The notes below the pieces were generated by a model. That model was not told where the DNA came from. It saw nothing but the letters and a program-made list of their open reading frames with translations, and searched no databases. From assembly GCF_039540575.1 (NCBI RefSeq), contig NZ_BAABFC010000006.1, positions 78,062 through 142,061 of the forward strand: a stretch of 64,000 nt of DNA, in the 5' to 3' direction. The translations under genes and the position numbers were made by a program. Below, one piece after another: positions 36,566 to 45,400 of this stretch (its first letter is position 1; the number at the start of each line of letters is the position of its first letter). This stretch comes from Pseudaeromonas paramecii (GTDB taxonomy: Bacteria > Pseudomonadota > Gammaproteobacteria > Enterobacterales > Aeromonadaceae).

Positions 36566-37945
36566 ATTGGGTTCCAGACAAGGCAGGTTGAGCTGGATGC
36601 TGGCGCCCCCTAAGGGGGAGTCGCCGATCAGCAGCTGGCCACCGTAACTGTCGATGATTTCGGCACAGACGCTGAGTCCAATCCCCTGACCACCTGAGTT
36701 ATCGGCCCTCACGCCCCTTTGTGTCACCCTGGCCCGCAGGGCTTCTCCGATCCCTGGGCCATCATCTTCCACCTGGATGATCAGCTGATTGGCCACCCGG
36801 CGCAGCCGCACCACCACCTGACTGATGGCGAACTTGCAGGCGTTGTCCAGCAGATTGCCCATCAGCTCAAACAGATCGTCCGCCTCGCCGGCAAACTGCA
36901 GCCCGTCTTCGAAGGTCAGCTCGATCTGCACCTGCTTATGGCGGTAAACCTTGCTCATGGTGGCCTGCAACTTCTGCAGCAGGGGAATGGGGTCTATGCC
37001 CTGGTTGTTGAGGGCCTGACGGCCGGCCACGGCACGACGCAGGTGGTATTGGATCATCTGATCCATCTGCTTGACCTGCTGGGTGGTCTGCTCCCGCAAC
37101 TTAGGCGTCACCTTGGCCTCGTCAAAGGTGGCCTCAATCAGGGCGAGTCTCGTCTTTAGGCTGTGGGCCAGATCGTTGAGGGTGTTCTGGTAACGCAACT
37201 TCTGTTTACGCTCATTCTCCAGCAACTGGTTGAGGGAGCGGGTGAGGGGGCGCAACTCGGCTTCCACATCCAGCTCCAGCTCCTGGCGGCGGCCCTCCTG
37301 GATCTGCTCTATCTGCTGCTGGATGCGGCGCAGCGAACTCAGGCCCCAGCGGGTGCCTAGCACCAGCAGCAGGATACCGGAGAGCCAGATCAGCACGATA
37401 TCGCGCAACGAGCGCTTATCCTGGCGCGCCAGCTTGTCCAGCAGCGGCTTAGCCGGGGAGAGCAGCACTATCATGAAGGTGATGGGCTTGCCGATGTAGC
37501 GTTCCAGCCGCAGGTCGTAGATGAAGAAGGGCGCCTGGGGATCCCGGTCATCCAGCCGGAAGGCGAAATCGTTGGTGACCAGCTTGCGCTGGCGGGCGAA
37601 ATCCACACAAAAGTCTTGCGTGGCATGTTGAAACTGCGGTTGGCGCAGGTAGTGCCAGAGGGTGTGGCCATCATCCTGGCAGATCACCACGTCCACGTCC
37701 TCATCCAGTGCCGCCAGTTTCAGATCCTCAAACGCCAGGGGCTGCTTGGGCTTCTTGGTGGGCACGGTGCGGCTGGAGGAGAAGAGCCGGGCCAGGTTTT
37801 CCTGCAGCTCCTGCTCCGTGGTCTGGTAGGCCTGATCGTGATTGCGCTGCCACTGCAGCATCAAAATGAGCAGCAGCAGCAGGGTGATCAAGGCGACGGC
37901 GGCGGCCAGCAGCTTGAAGTGCAGGGAGCGCAGTATCACTGGCAT
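36545..37945 (-). CDS. phoQ: PhoQ-type sensor histidine kinase
   Basis: A 466-residue inner-membrane kinase. The first helix spans about residues 10-31, the periplasmic sensor 32-182 and the second helix 183-199. The sensor has acidic clusters (AALDEDVDVVICQDDG and RLDDRDPQAP). A HAMP-like linker precedes the phosphorylation site DLAHSLKTRLAL (His261), close to the PhoQ H-box. The ATPase domain shows LFELMGNLLDNACKFA, DDGPGIG and GGQGIGLSVCAEI. It pairs with PhoP, overlapping it by 10 nt. PhoQ senses low divalent cations and antimicrobial peptides in relatives. Confidence 0.9.
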   Translation of the reverse strand: MPVILRSLHFKLLAAAVALITLLLLLILMLQWQRNHDQAYQTTEQELQENLARLFSSSRTVPTKKPKQPLAFEDLKLAALDEDVDVVICQDDGHTLWHYLRQPQFQHATQDFCVDFARQRKLVTNDFAFRLDDRDPQAPFFIYDLRLERYIGKPITFMIVLLSPAKPLLDKLARQDKRSLRDIVLIWLSGILLLVLGTRWGLSSLRRIQQQIEQIQEGRRQELELDVEAELRPLTRSLNQLLENERKQKLRYQNTLNDLAHSLKTRLALIEATFDEAKVTPKLREQTTQQVKQMDQMIQYHLRRAVAGRQALNNQGIDPIPLLQKLQATMSKVYRHKQVQIELTFEDGLQFAGEADDLFELMGNLLDNACKFAISQVVVRLRRVANQLIIQVEDDGPGIGEALRARVTQRGVRADNSGGQGIGLSVCAEIIDSYGGQLLIGDSPLGGASIQLNLPCLEPNNKNAVR

Positions 37946-38610
37946 GGCAGGTTGAACAGGTAGCCTTGCCGACGAATGGTGCTGATGGGTTGCAGATCGC
38001 CCTCGGGATCCAATTTCTTGCGCAGCCGGCTGATCAGCACCTCCAGGGTATTGGGATCGCCTTCGCCATCGTCATACAGCTGATCCATCAGCTGCTGCTT
38101 GGAGATCACCTGGCCGCTGTGGCGCATCAGAAACTCGAGGATGGTGTATTCAAAATGGGTCAGCGCCATGGGCTCACCGTCAATGGTCAGCTCCTTGCGC
38201 GTCAGATCCAGCTGATAATGGCCGGCGGTGACCTTGGGGGAGATGAAACCGGCGCTACGACGCACCAGGGCGTTGAGCCGGGCCATCAGCTCGTCCTTGT
38301 TGAACGGCTTGACCATGTAGTCATCGGCGCCGGCATCCAAGCCAGCCACCTTGTCCTGCCAGTTGCCCCGGGCGGTCAACACCAGGATGGGGAAGCCGAT
38401 CTGCCGCTCCCGCAGTTGCTGGATCAGCAGCAGACCATCGCAATCGGGCAGACCCAGATCCACGATAGCCACATCCACGGGGTAGTCTTGGGTGTAGTGC
38501 AGTGCCTCGTCGGCCCGGCTGGCGGCATACACCTGATTACCGGCTTCCTGCAGTATGGTTTTCAGGTGATGGTTCAGCAGCTTGTCATCTTCGACCAACA
38601 ATATCTTCAT
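37936..38610 (-). CDS. phoP: PhoP-type response regulator
   Basis: A 224-residue OmpR-family regulator. The receiver domain carries acidic residues EDD at 7-9, phosphoacceptor Asp51 in VDLGLPDCDG, Thr and Lys in LTARGNW and MVKPFNKDEL. The winged-helix DNA-binding domain (about residues 125-220) includes LTHFEYTILEFLMRHSGQVISKQQLMDQLY and VLISRLRKKLD. It is the first gene of the phoPQ operon; sequence agrees with PhoP rather than other OmpR-type regulators. Confidence 0.92.
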   Translation of the reverse strand: MKILLVEDDKLLNHHLKTILQEAGNQVYAASRADEALHYTQDYPVDVAIVDLGLPDCDGLLLIQQLRERQIGFPILVLTARGNWQDKVAGLDAGADDYMVKPFNKDELMARLNALVRRSAGFISPKVTAGHYQLDLTRKELTIDGEPMALTHFEYTILEFLMRHSGQVISKQQLMDQLYDDGEGDPNTLEVLISRLRKKLDPEGDLQPISTIRRQGYLFNLPCQ

Positions 38611-38688
38611 GGTACGGCCTGGTTAGGTATGCCTTCTGACGGGCTATTGTTAACCAGGCCCGCCACACTGACAAGCTGTAACCGATTG

Positions 38689-40104
38689 TTATATCGGGGT
38701 TGCCCAGAGGTCGTATTCGTCGGCGTGCTCCACCTTGACCCGCAGTCGGTCACCCGGCTGCACGCTGATGACGCCGTTGAGATAGACGACGCCGTCGATC
38801 TCGGGGGCATCGCCGGCGGTGCGGGCGATGGCGCCTTCCTCGTCCACCTCATCCACCATGACCCACAGGGTCTGACCTACCTTGCGGGCCAGTTTGCGGG
38901 TGGAGATGGCCTGTTGGGTGGCCATGAAGCGATCGAAGCGGGCCAGCTTCACCTCTTCGGGGACGGAGTCGGACAGCTCGTTGGCCTTGGCGCCTTCCAC
39001 CGGGCTGTAGGGGAAGCAGCCCACCCGATCCAGTTCCGCCTGCTCCAGGAAGTCCAGCAGCATCTGGAAGTCTTCTTCGGTTTCGCCGGGGAAGCCGACG
39101 ATGAAGGTGGAGCGCAGGGTGATCTCGGGACAGATCTCCCGCCAGCGGCGGATGCGCTCCAGGGTGCGCTCCACCGAGCCCGGCCGCTTCATCAACTTGA
39201 GGATGCGCGGGCTGGCGTGTTGCAGCGGCAAGTCCAGATAGGGCAGCACCTTGCCTTCGGCCATCAGGGGGATGAGATCATCCACATGGGGGTAGGGGTA
39301 GACGTAATGCAGGCGCACCCAGATATCCAGCTTGGCCAGTTCCTGACACAAGGCGGTGAGGTGGGTTCGCACCGGTTGGCCGTCGTAGAAGCCGGTTCTG
39401 TGCTTGAGATCGGCGCCATAGGCCGAGGTGTCCTGGGAGATCACCAGCAGCTCCTTGACCCCGGCTTCCTTGAGGCGCTTGGCCTCGGCCAGCACCTCGC
39501 CGATGGGCCGGCTCACCAGATCGCCCCGCAAGGAGGGGATGATGCAGAAGGTACAGCGGTGGTCACAGCCTTCGGAGATCTTCAGATAGGCATAGTGGCG
39601 CGGGGTCAGCTTGACCCCCTGGGCCGGCACCAGGCTGACAAAGGGATTGTGCTGGGGCTTGGGCACATAGCGGTGCACGTGATCCAGTACCTGCTCGTAG
39701 GCGTGGGGGCCGCTGATCTCCAGCACCTTGGGGTGCACGGCGCGGATCTGATCTTCCTTGGCGCCCAGGCAGCCGGTGACGATCACCTTGCCGTTTTCTG
39801 CCAAGGCCTCACCGATGGCCTCCAGAGACTCCTGCACCGCGCTGTCGATGAAACCACAGGTGTTGACGATGACCAGCTCGGCATTGTCGTAGCGGTTGAC
39901 CACCTCATAGCCTTCGGTGCGCAACTGGGTCAAGATGCGCTCGGAATCCACCAGGTTCTTGGGGCAGCCCAAGGAGACAAAGCCGATGCGGGCGGCGCCG
40001 GGGGCGGCCTGGGTCGGTGCTGCCGGTTGCTCCTCCAGCATCTGGCCGAGGGTGGTGGTGGCGCAGCTGCTAGGGGCGTTGGGGTCGAAGGTGTTTACGG
40101 TCAT
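38689..40104 (-). CDS. rimO: Ribosomal protein S12 methylthiotransferase RimO
   Basis: A 471-residue radical-SAM enzyme that methylthiolates an Asp of ribosomal protein S12. The N-terminal UPF0004 domain has GFVSLGCPKNLVDSERI, NTCGFIDSA and TGCLGAKEDQI (three cluster-binding Cys). The radical-SAM motif is CDHRCTFCIIP near residue 173, and a TRAM domain closes the protein. The first 35 or so residues (TVNTFDPNAPSSCATTTLGQMLEEQPAAPTQAAPG) are an unconserved extension. The ATG at 40102-40104 was chosen; an upstream in-frame start at 40173 adds non-conserved residues. Confidence 0.95.
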   Translation of the reverse strand: MTVNTFDPNAPSSCATTTLGQMLEEQPAAPTQAAPGAARIGFVSLGCPKNLVDSERILTQLRTEGYEVVNRYDNAELVIVNTCGFIDSAVQESLEAIGEALAENGKVIVTGCLGAKEDQIRAVHPKVLEISGPHAYEQVLDHVHRYVPKPQHNPFVSLVPAQGVKLTPRHYAYLKISEGCDHRCTFCIIPSLRGDLVSRPIGEVLAEAKRLKEAGVKELLVISQDTSAYGADLKHRTGFYDGQPVRTHLTALCQELAKLDIWVRLHYVYPYPHVDDLIPLMAEGKVLPYLDLPLQHASPRILKLMKRPGSVERTLERIRRWREICPEITLRSTFIVGFPGETEEDFQMLLDFLEQAELDRVGCFPYSPVEGAKANELSDSVPEEVKLARFDRFMATQQAISTRKLARKVGQTLWVMVDEVDEEGAIARTAGDAPEIDGVVYLNGVISVQPGDRLRVKVEHADEYDLWATPI

Positions 40105-40247
40105 GGCGAAGGCGGCATCAGATGTTAAAAAAGATGGCGGATTATACCCGATGCGCAGCAAAGGGGAAGGCAAGGGTTGTTGCTTTTTTGCGCAGTCACG
40201 GTGGCGGGGGCGGCGATCCAGCGCGTCTGGATCGCCTTGTTGGCCGG

Positions 40248-41243
40248 CTAGGCGAGGGGTGCGTCAGCGGCAAAGCGGATACCCGCACTGCGGCGGCCTT
40301 GCTCCAGCACCTCGGCGACGATCAAGGCCGTCTCCAGCCAGGCATAACAGCGGGCCAAGTCCTGCCGTTGCAGGCAGTCGGCAAAGGCCCGGAATTCATG
40401 CACCATCTGATTGAGGCTGCTGCTTTCCGCCTGGCCACCGGTTTCCCCGGCGACCTGCCATTCCACGGCATGACAGCTGTTGGGGGCATCATTGATGCGG
40501 CCGTAACCCTTCTCTCCCTGGATGGTGACATGGGATGGGCTGGCGGAGTCTTTGGCGCCACAGCACACGGCGGTAAAGCCGGGATAGCTCAGCAGCAGGA
40601 CGCCTGAGGTGTCGATGCCGTTGTGTCCCCGCTGGCAGTGATAGCTGACCTGCTGCGGCTTACCAAACAGGCCGCAGACCAGGTAGACGTTATAGAGGTT
40701 GATGTCGTACAGGGCGCCGCCGGAGCTGGCCGGGTCGAAGGCGGCGTGCACCTGGCCTTGCAGGTAGTCATCGTAACGGCTGGAGTACTGGGAGTAGTTG
40801 CATTGCACCAACCGAATCGGCCCAAACCGGGGCAGCTGCTGCTGGATGGCGGCAAACTGCGGGCTGTGCAAATTGGTGATGGCTTCGAACAGGAAGCATT
40901 GCTGGGCCTTGGCCAGGGTCACCAACTGCTGCAATTGCGCCAGGTTGGAGGTGAAGGGTTTTTCGCAGATCACGTGACGACCAGCCTGCAAGGCCGCCCG
41001 GGTATAGTCGAAGTGCAGGTGATTGGGTAGGCCCAGATAAACCACCTCCACCTCTGCGTCGGCCAGCAGCTGGGCATAGTCGGTATAGAGACGCTGGATG
41101 CCATAGCGTTGTTGCAGAGCCTCGCCTTTGGCCTGGCTCTGGGGCCGGACACACAGGGCGACCAGGGTGATACCGTCAAGCTGACTTAGGGCATCCAGGC
41201 AAGACAGGACTATCTTGCCGGCACCCACCAGGGCGAGTTTCAT
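40248..41243 (-). CDS. Gfo/Idh/MocA family oxidoreductase
   Basis: A 331-residue NAD(P)-dependent oxidoreductase. The Rossmann domain starts MKLALVGAGKIVLSCLDAL, with YLGLPNHLHFDYTRAALQAGRHVICEKPF near residue 75, where EKPF is the family hallmark. The C-terminal alpha/beta domain contains SSGGALYDINLYNVYLVCGLFG. Substrate is probably a sugar or sugar-like compound, but neighbours (rimO, sodB) give no hint. It appears monocistronic. Confidence 0.85.
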   Translation of the reverse strand: MKLALVGAGKIVLSCLDALSQLDGITLVALCVRPQSQAKGEALQQRYGIQRLYTDYAQLLADAEVEVVYLGLPNHLHFDYTRAALQAGRHVICEKPFTSNLAQLQQLVTLAKAQQCFLFEAITNLHSPQFAAIQQQLPRFGPIRLVQCNYSQYSSRYDDYLQGQVHAAFDPASSGGALYDINLYNVYLVCGLFGKPQQVSYHCQRGHNGIDTSGVLLLSYPGFTAVCCGAKDSASPSHVTIQGEKGYGRINDAPNSCHAVEWQVAGETGGQAESSSLNQMVHEFRAFADCLQRQDLARCYAWLETALIVAEVLEQGRRSAGIRFAADAPLA

Positions 41244-41357
41244 GGCTGACTCCTAAAGGGCAATGGGGTGACACGGCGCCGTGCCACCGGTGCCAGGCAC
41301 CATGCCTGAAACCGGTTGTGACGACAAGGGGCCGGCGGCGCAGGCCCAACCGCCGCA

Positions 41358-41385
41358 TAAAAAACGGGAGCCTGAGCTCCCGTCT
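41358..41385 (-). terminator. Terminator after sodB
   Basis: ACGGGAGC / GCTCCCGT stem with a 4-nt loop, with a run of A on the left that becomes the U-tract for leftward transcription. Confidence 0.85.
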
Positions 41386-41404
41386 TGGACTGCTGGTAGA
41401 CCTA

Positions 41405-41986
41405 TCAGGCGGCCAGGTTGGCGGCCACGAAGTCCCAGTTGACCAGGGCCCAGAAGGCTTCCATGTACTTGGGACGCAGGTTACGGAAGTCGATGTAGTA
41501 GGCGTGTTCCCACACATCCACGGTCAGCAGCGGGGTGACACCGTCGGTCAGCGGGCAGCCGGCATTGGAGGTGTTCTGCAGGGCCAGGGTGCCATCGGCC
41601 TTCTTCACGAGCCAGGTCCAGCCAGAACCGAAGTTGGTCACGGCAGACTTGGTGAACTCTTCCTTGAACTTGTCAAAGGAGCCGAAGGCGGCGTCGATGG
41701 CGGCCGCCAGCTCGCCGGTGGGCACGCCACCGCCGTTGGGAGACAGGCAGTGCCAGTAGAAGGTGTGGTTCCAAACCTGGGCGGCGTTGTTGAAGATGCC
41801 ACCGCTGGAGGTCTTGATGATCTCTTCGAGGCTCTTGCCTTCAAATTCGGTACCCGGAACCAGGTTGTTCAGGTTTACCACATAGGTGTTGTGGTGCTTA
41901 CCGTAGTGAAATTCCAGGGTTTCTTGGGAGATATGGGGTTCCAGAGCATTCTTTTCGTAAGGCAGGGCCGGCAGTTCAAAAGCCAT
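41405..41986 (-). CDS. sodB: Superoxide dismutase (iron type)
   Basis: A 193-residue cytoplasmic SOD. MAFELPALPYEKNALEPHISQETLEFHYGKHHNTYV carries the first metal His and catalytic surroundings. QVWNHTFYWHCLSP and the C-terminal VDVWEHAYYIDFRNLRPKY supply the remaining ligands (His, Asp, His). NAAQVWNHTFYW and the length match enteric SodB (Fe). The ATG at 41984-41986 gives the standard MAFELPAL start. A perfect FNR box lies 61 nt upstream. Confidence 0.96.
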   Translation of the reverse strand: MAFELPALPYEKNALEPHISQETLEFHYGKHHNTYVVNLNNLVPGTEFEGKSLEEIIKTSSGGIFNNAAQVWNHTFYWHCLSPNGGGVPTGELAAAIDAAFGSFDKFKEEFTKSAVTNFGSGWTWLVKKADGTLALQNTSNAGCPLTDGVTPLLTVDVWEHAYYIDFRNLRPKYMEAFWALVNWDFVAANLAA

Positions 41987-42046
41987 AAGTACACTCTCCA
42001 TGGTCAATTAAGGCTGAGGGTATCGAAAAGGTCCCTCAGATAGCCC

Positions 42047-42060
42047 TTGATTTATATCAA
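42047..42060. promoter_or_regulatory. FNR box between sodB and grxD
   Basis: TTGATTTATATCAA is an exact match to the FNR consensus TTGAT-N4-ATCAA. It lies 61 nt upstream of the sodB start and 157 nt upstream of grxD, so it could repress sodB or act on either promoter when oxygen is absent. Confidence 0.6.
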
Positions 42061-42216
42061 AGGTGCAGGTTCAATACCACAATAATCGCCATAAAATTTA
42101 ACACCTCCGTTACGCCTTCTGCTGGCGCGGCCTGCCCTGCTGCAGCGCGCCAACCTTGAGTCGGCAAGGCGTTTTTGTAGAATGCCGGTTTGACGGCAAA
42201 CCAGAGCGAGACCTAG

Positions 42217-42555
42217 ATGGAAACCATTGATAAGATCAAACAGCAAATCGCGGATAACGCCATTCTGCTTTATATGAAGGGCTCGCCCAAGCTGCCCAGC
42301 TGCGGTTTCTCCGCTCAGGCGGCCCAGGCCCTGATGGCCTGCGGTGAACCCTTCGCCTACGTGGATATTCTGCAAAATCCCGATATCCGCGCCGAGCTGC
42401 CCAAATATGCCAACTGGCCAACCTTCCCCCAGCTGTGGGTGGCCGGCGAGCTGGTGGGCGGTTGCGACATCATGCTGGAGATGTTCCAGCAAGGCGAGTT
42501 GCAACCCTTGATCAAAGAAGCGGCCGCCCGTGCCAGGGAAGCCCAGGCCCAGTAA
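42217..42555 (+). CDS. grxD: Monothiol glutaredoxin GrxD
   Basis: A 112-residue CGFS-type glutaredoxin that carries and transfers [2Fe-2S] clusters. METIDKIKQQIADNAILLYMKGSPKLPSCGFSAQA places the active Cys at residue 29. NWPTFPQLWVAGELVGGCDIMLEMFQQGEL supplies the cis-Pro (TFPQ) and GG glutathione-binding motifs. Divergent from sodB, with the FNR box between them. Confidence 0.96.
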   Translation: METIDKIKQQIADNAILLYMKGSPKLPSCGFSAQAAQALMACGEPFAYVDILQNPDIRAELPKYANWPTFPQLWVAGELVGGCDIMLEMFQQGELQPLIKEAAARAREAQAQ

Positions 42556-42575
42556 TCTGCCGGCGCTGGATGATG

Positions 42576-42603
42576 AAGAGGGCTCGCCTAGGCGAGCCCT
42601 CTT
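42576..42603 (+). terminator. Terminator after grxD
   Basis: Perfect 13-bp stem AAGAGGGCTCGCC / GGCGAGCCCTCTT with a 2-nt loop; likely bidirectional, serving also the convergent BMP gene. Confidence 0.82.
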
Positions 42604-42624
42604 GCATGAGGTGGTGACGGATGC

Positions 42625-43686
42625 TTAGCCCTGACAGTGGCCCGCCTCGCCGCTTTCACTCACCTGACACAAGCCGCCGGCCACCTGCGGGAACAGACAG
42701 CTGCCGGTCAGGCTGAAGTCATGCACCTGCAGCTTGCCATCGACAATATCCTGCTGGAGCTGTGTCAGTATGCGGTAGTGGGCTGGGCGGATCTGGCCGG
42801 CATTGCTCTGGTCATCCACCCAGCCCACATAATCCTCTGCCAGCCCCAACTGGCGGTTGCCCGCTTGCCATTGCCCGGCTTGCGCCTGTGTCAGGCTGGT
42901 CAATACCGCCTTGGGCACGTTCTGGTAGATGGCGGTGAGCATGGTGCCAGGATGCAGGTCGGCTTGCTGGAACGTGGCGCCGATGGCGCGCACGCTGGCA
43001 TCGGCAGCGGCCTGATAGACCCCCAACCCCGTGCCGTGTGCGTCGGCGAACAGCACATCCACGCCCTCGTCAATCAGCTGCTTGGCGGTAAAGGCCCCCT
43101 TCTTGGGATCGTTGAAGGCCAGATCCAGCGTCGAGGTAACGTATTGCTCGCTCACCTGAACGGAGGGGTTGGCGTAACGGGCCCCCTGGGCAAATCCACA
43201 GCCGGATTTGTGGATTGCCGGCAGATCCATGCCGCCGACAAAGCCCAACAGGCCCGTCTCTGACACCATGGCGGCCAGGGCACCCACTAAGAAGGCGGCC
43301 TCTTGCTTGTTAAACTGCACCGATTGCACATTGGGCAGCGCCAGCTGACCATCGATCAGGGTGAACTTTGCTTGGGGGAACTCGCTGGCGACCTGTTGCA
43401 GGGTGGGGAGTTGGGTGTTGCCTATCACCACAATCGGGCTGTAACCGTCACTGGCCAGTTGGCGCAGCTGAGTGAGGCGGTCGGCGGCCCCGACGGGGGT
43501 GATCTCCTTGACCGACACGCCGCTCATCTGGGTAAACAGCGTGACGGCTTGCTTGTGGATCTGGGCGTTTTGCTGCTCGGCGATGAAGTCGCCGCCAGTG
43601 TAGACCAGGGCTGGGCCGGTCGCGGCCCAGGCCGGCAGCAGGCTGGCGGACAGCAGGAGGGGGAGCAGAGGGCGATACAGACGCAT
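42625..43686 (-). CDS. BMP family (PnrA-like) periplasmic binding protein
   Basis: A 353-residue exported binding protein. The signal peptide (about residues 1-22, ending LPAWAA) lacks a lipobox. Features of the basic-membrane-protein family follow: ALVYTGGDFIAEQQNAQIHK, QEAAFLVGALAAMVSETGLLGFVGGMDLPAIHKSGCGFAQGARYANP and DVLFADAHGTGLGVYQAA. Relatives bind nucleosides. No permease or ATPase gene is adjacent, so the transporter partner must lie elsewhere or the protein acts as a sensor. The Cys-containing tail (SCLFPQVAGGLCQVSESGEAGHCQG) is unusual. Confidence 0.82.
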   Translation of the reverse strand: MRLYRPLLPLLLSASLLPAWAATGPALVYTGGDFIAEQQNAQIHKQAVTLFTQMSGVSVKEITPVGAADRLTQLRQLASDGYSPIVVIGNTQLPTLQQVASEFPQAKFTLIDGQLALPNVQSVQFNKQEAAFLVGALAAMVSETGLLGFVGGMDLPAIHKSGCGFAQGARYANPSVQVSEQYVTSTLDLAFNDPKKGAFTAKQLIDEGVDVLFADAHGTGLGVYQAAADASVRAIGATFQQADLHPGTMLTAIYQNVPKAVLTSLTQAQAGQWQAGNRQLGLAEDYVGWVDDQSNAGQIRPAHYRILTQLQQDIVDGKLQVHDFSLTGSCLFPQVAGGLCQVSESGEAGHCQG

Positions 43687-44124
43687 GACACATCCTTGTT
43701 AAGATCGAAACTGCGGCGGATTTTCCTCGCAGAGCAATCTGTGATCAAGCGCAAATTACCTGTCAACTTATTGAAATCGCTTGCAATACCACCTGGATCA
43801 TCTCAGTTGCGATTTCGCGCTCATCACAACAGCCATTACCCAATGGTGCGGCATCGCAGGGAGTATGTTAAATGCATGACGGCCGCTCTCCATTCGCTGC
43901 GCCTCTGGCAAGCCGAATGCCACCGGTAATGGCTGGTGCTCTTTTGAATCTAGCGATAGTGAGATATGTGTATGAAATGACATTTTTGCAGTGCCAAAGC
44001 GGATAAACGGTTGCCATTGGTGGTGGGATTGTTTAGAAAAGCGGCCTAATTGCCCTATGCCGGCTTGTGAGATTGTTCGGCAAGGATGGAACCGAATTGA
44101 CTATAAACCAAAAGGACGTATCCC
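43687..44124. other. Intergenic region between the BMP and DAACS genes
   Basis: About 440 bp containing the promoters of two divergent genes and no convincing gene. A short dyad TGGCA-N7-TGCCA occurs near 43907. I could not place a promoter with confidence. Confidence 0.5.
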
Positions 44125-45351
44125 GTGATTAAGAAAAGTCTTGCCAATATCGGCGTTCAAGTGATGATCGCCATGATCATCGGCGCCTTGGTGGGGGCCA
44201 TGATGGGGGAGCAGGCCGCCATGTTTGCTCCTTTGGGCAGCCTGTTTATTCACCTGATCAAGATGCTGGTGGTACCCCTGGTGGCGGTCGCCATCATCTC
44301 AGGCGCCGCCAACCTGGGTCTGAGCCCCTCTGCCGGCAAGCTGGGGGTTACCACCCTGCTGTTCTTCCTGGTGACTTCCGCGCTGGCGGTGATGCTGGCG
44401 CTGGCCATGGGGCACCTGTTCCAGCCGGGCGTTGGAGTGGATTTCACCGACTATCAGCATATGTTCACCAACGAATATGCCGACAAGGGTGAACTGCCGG
44501 GGGTGGTGGCGACCATTCTGGGCATGATCCCCACCAACGTGTTCCAGTCCCTGAACGAAGCCAACATCCTGCAGATCCTGGTGTTCTGCCTGTTCTTTGG
44601 CATCGCCCTGGCCAACCAGCCGCGGGATCGGGTCAAGCCGCTGGTGAACGGTATCAACACTGTCGTGGAAGCCTTCGTGTGGATGATCAACAAGGTGATG
44701 TTGATTGCGCCGCTGGGGGTGTTTGGCCTGATGGCCGATGCGGTGGGTACCTTTGGTTTTGGCGTGCTGACCGTGGTGATGAAGCTGTTCTTCGTCTACT
44801 TGGCCGCCATCCTGATCTACGGCTTCGTGGTGTATCCGCTCATCATCAAGTTCTTCTCCGAGATGCCGGTGGGCCGCTTCATCTCCGCCATGAAGAAGGC
44901 CCAGATCGTGGCCTTCTCAACCGCCTCTTCCATGGCCACCCTGCCGGTGACCATGGAGGTGTGTGAAGAGGAGCTGAAGGTGAGCAATACCACGGCCGCC
45001 TTCACCCTGCCGCTGGGGGCCACCATCAACATGACCGGCAACGCCATCTACTACGGTCTGGTGGCCATCTTCTTTGCCCAGGTGTTCAACGTGGATCTGA
45101 GCCTGGGGGCCTATGCCGCCATCGTACTGACCGCCACCCTGGGTGCCGTGGGGCAGGCCGGTGTGCCGGGTCCGTCTTTCCTGGTGGTGGCCGTGCTGCT
45201 GGCTGCCGGCATTCCCATTGAAGGCCTGCCGCTGCTGTTTGCCCTGGATCGTATCTTCGACATGATACGTACCGCCCTGAACATCACAGGCGACGCCGTC
45301 TGTGCCGTGGTGGTGGACAAGTACAGCCCGGATTACACCCGCTTTAACTAA
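44125..45351 (+). CDS. Dicarboxylate/amino acid:cation symporter (DAACS family)
   Basis: A 408-residue inner-membrane carrier of the glutamate/aspartate transporter fold. Landmarks are HLIKMLVVPLVAVAIISGAANLG, the re-entrant loop 1 motif FSTASSMATLPVTME near residue 272, and the helix 7 motif LPLGATINMTGNAIYYG near residue 297 (family NMDGTA). VGQAGVPGPSFLVVAVLLAAGIP corresponds to re-entrant loop 2. Glutamate, aspartate or C4-dicarboxylates are likely substrates. The start is GTG at 44125 with AAGGACG upstream. Confidence 0.92.
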   Translation: MIKKSLANIGVQVMIAMIIGALVGAMMGEQAAMFAPLGSLFIHLIKMLVVPLVAVAIISGAANLGLSPSAGKLGVTTLLFFLVTSALAVMLALAMGHLFQPGVGVDFTDYQHMFTNEYADKGELPGVVATILGMIPTNVFQSLNEANILQILVFCLFFGIALANQPRDRVKPLVNGINTVVEAFVWMINKVMLIAPLGVFGLMADAVGTFGFGVLTVVMKLFFVYLAAILIYGFVVYPLIIKFFSEMPVGRFISAMKKAQIVAFSTASSMATLPVTMEVCEEELKVSNTTAAFTLPLGATINMTGNAIYYGLVAIFFAQVFNVDLSLGAYAAIVLTATLGAVGQAGVPGPSFLVVAVLLAAGIPIEGLPLLFALDRIFDMIRTALNITGDAVCAVVVDKYSPDYTRFN

Positions 45352-45370
45352 CCCAACGAAAACCCTGATT

Positions 45371-45398
45371 GCCCGCCGTTTGGCGGGCTTTTTTTTTA
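45371..45398 (+). terminator. Terminator after the DAACS gene
   Basis: GCCCGCC / GGCGGGC stem followed by ten T. Confidence 0.88.
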
Positions 45399-45400
45399 TG

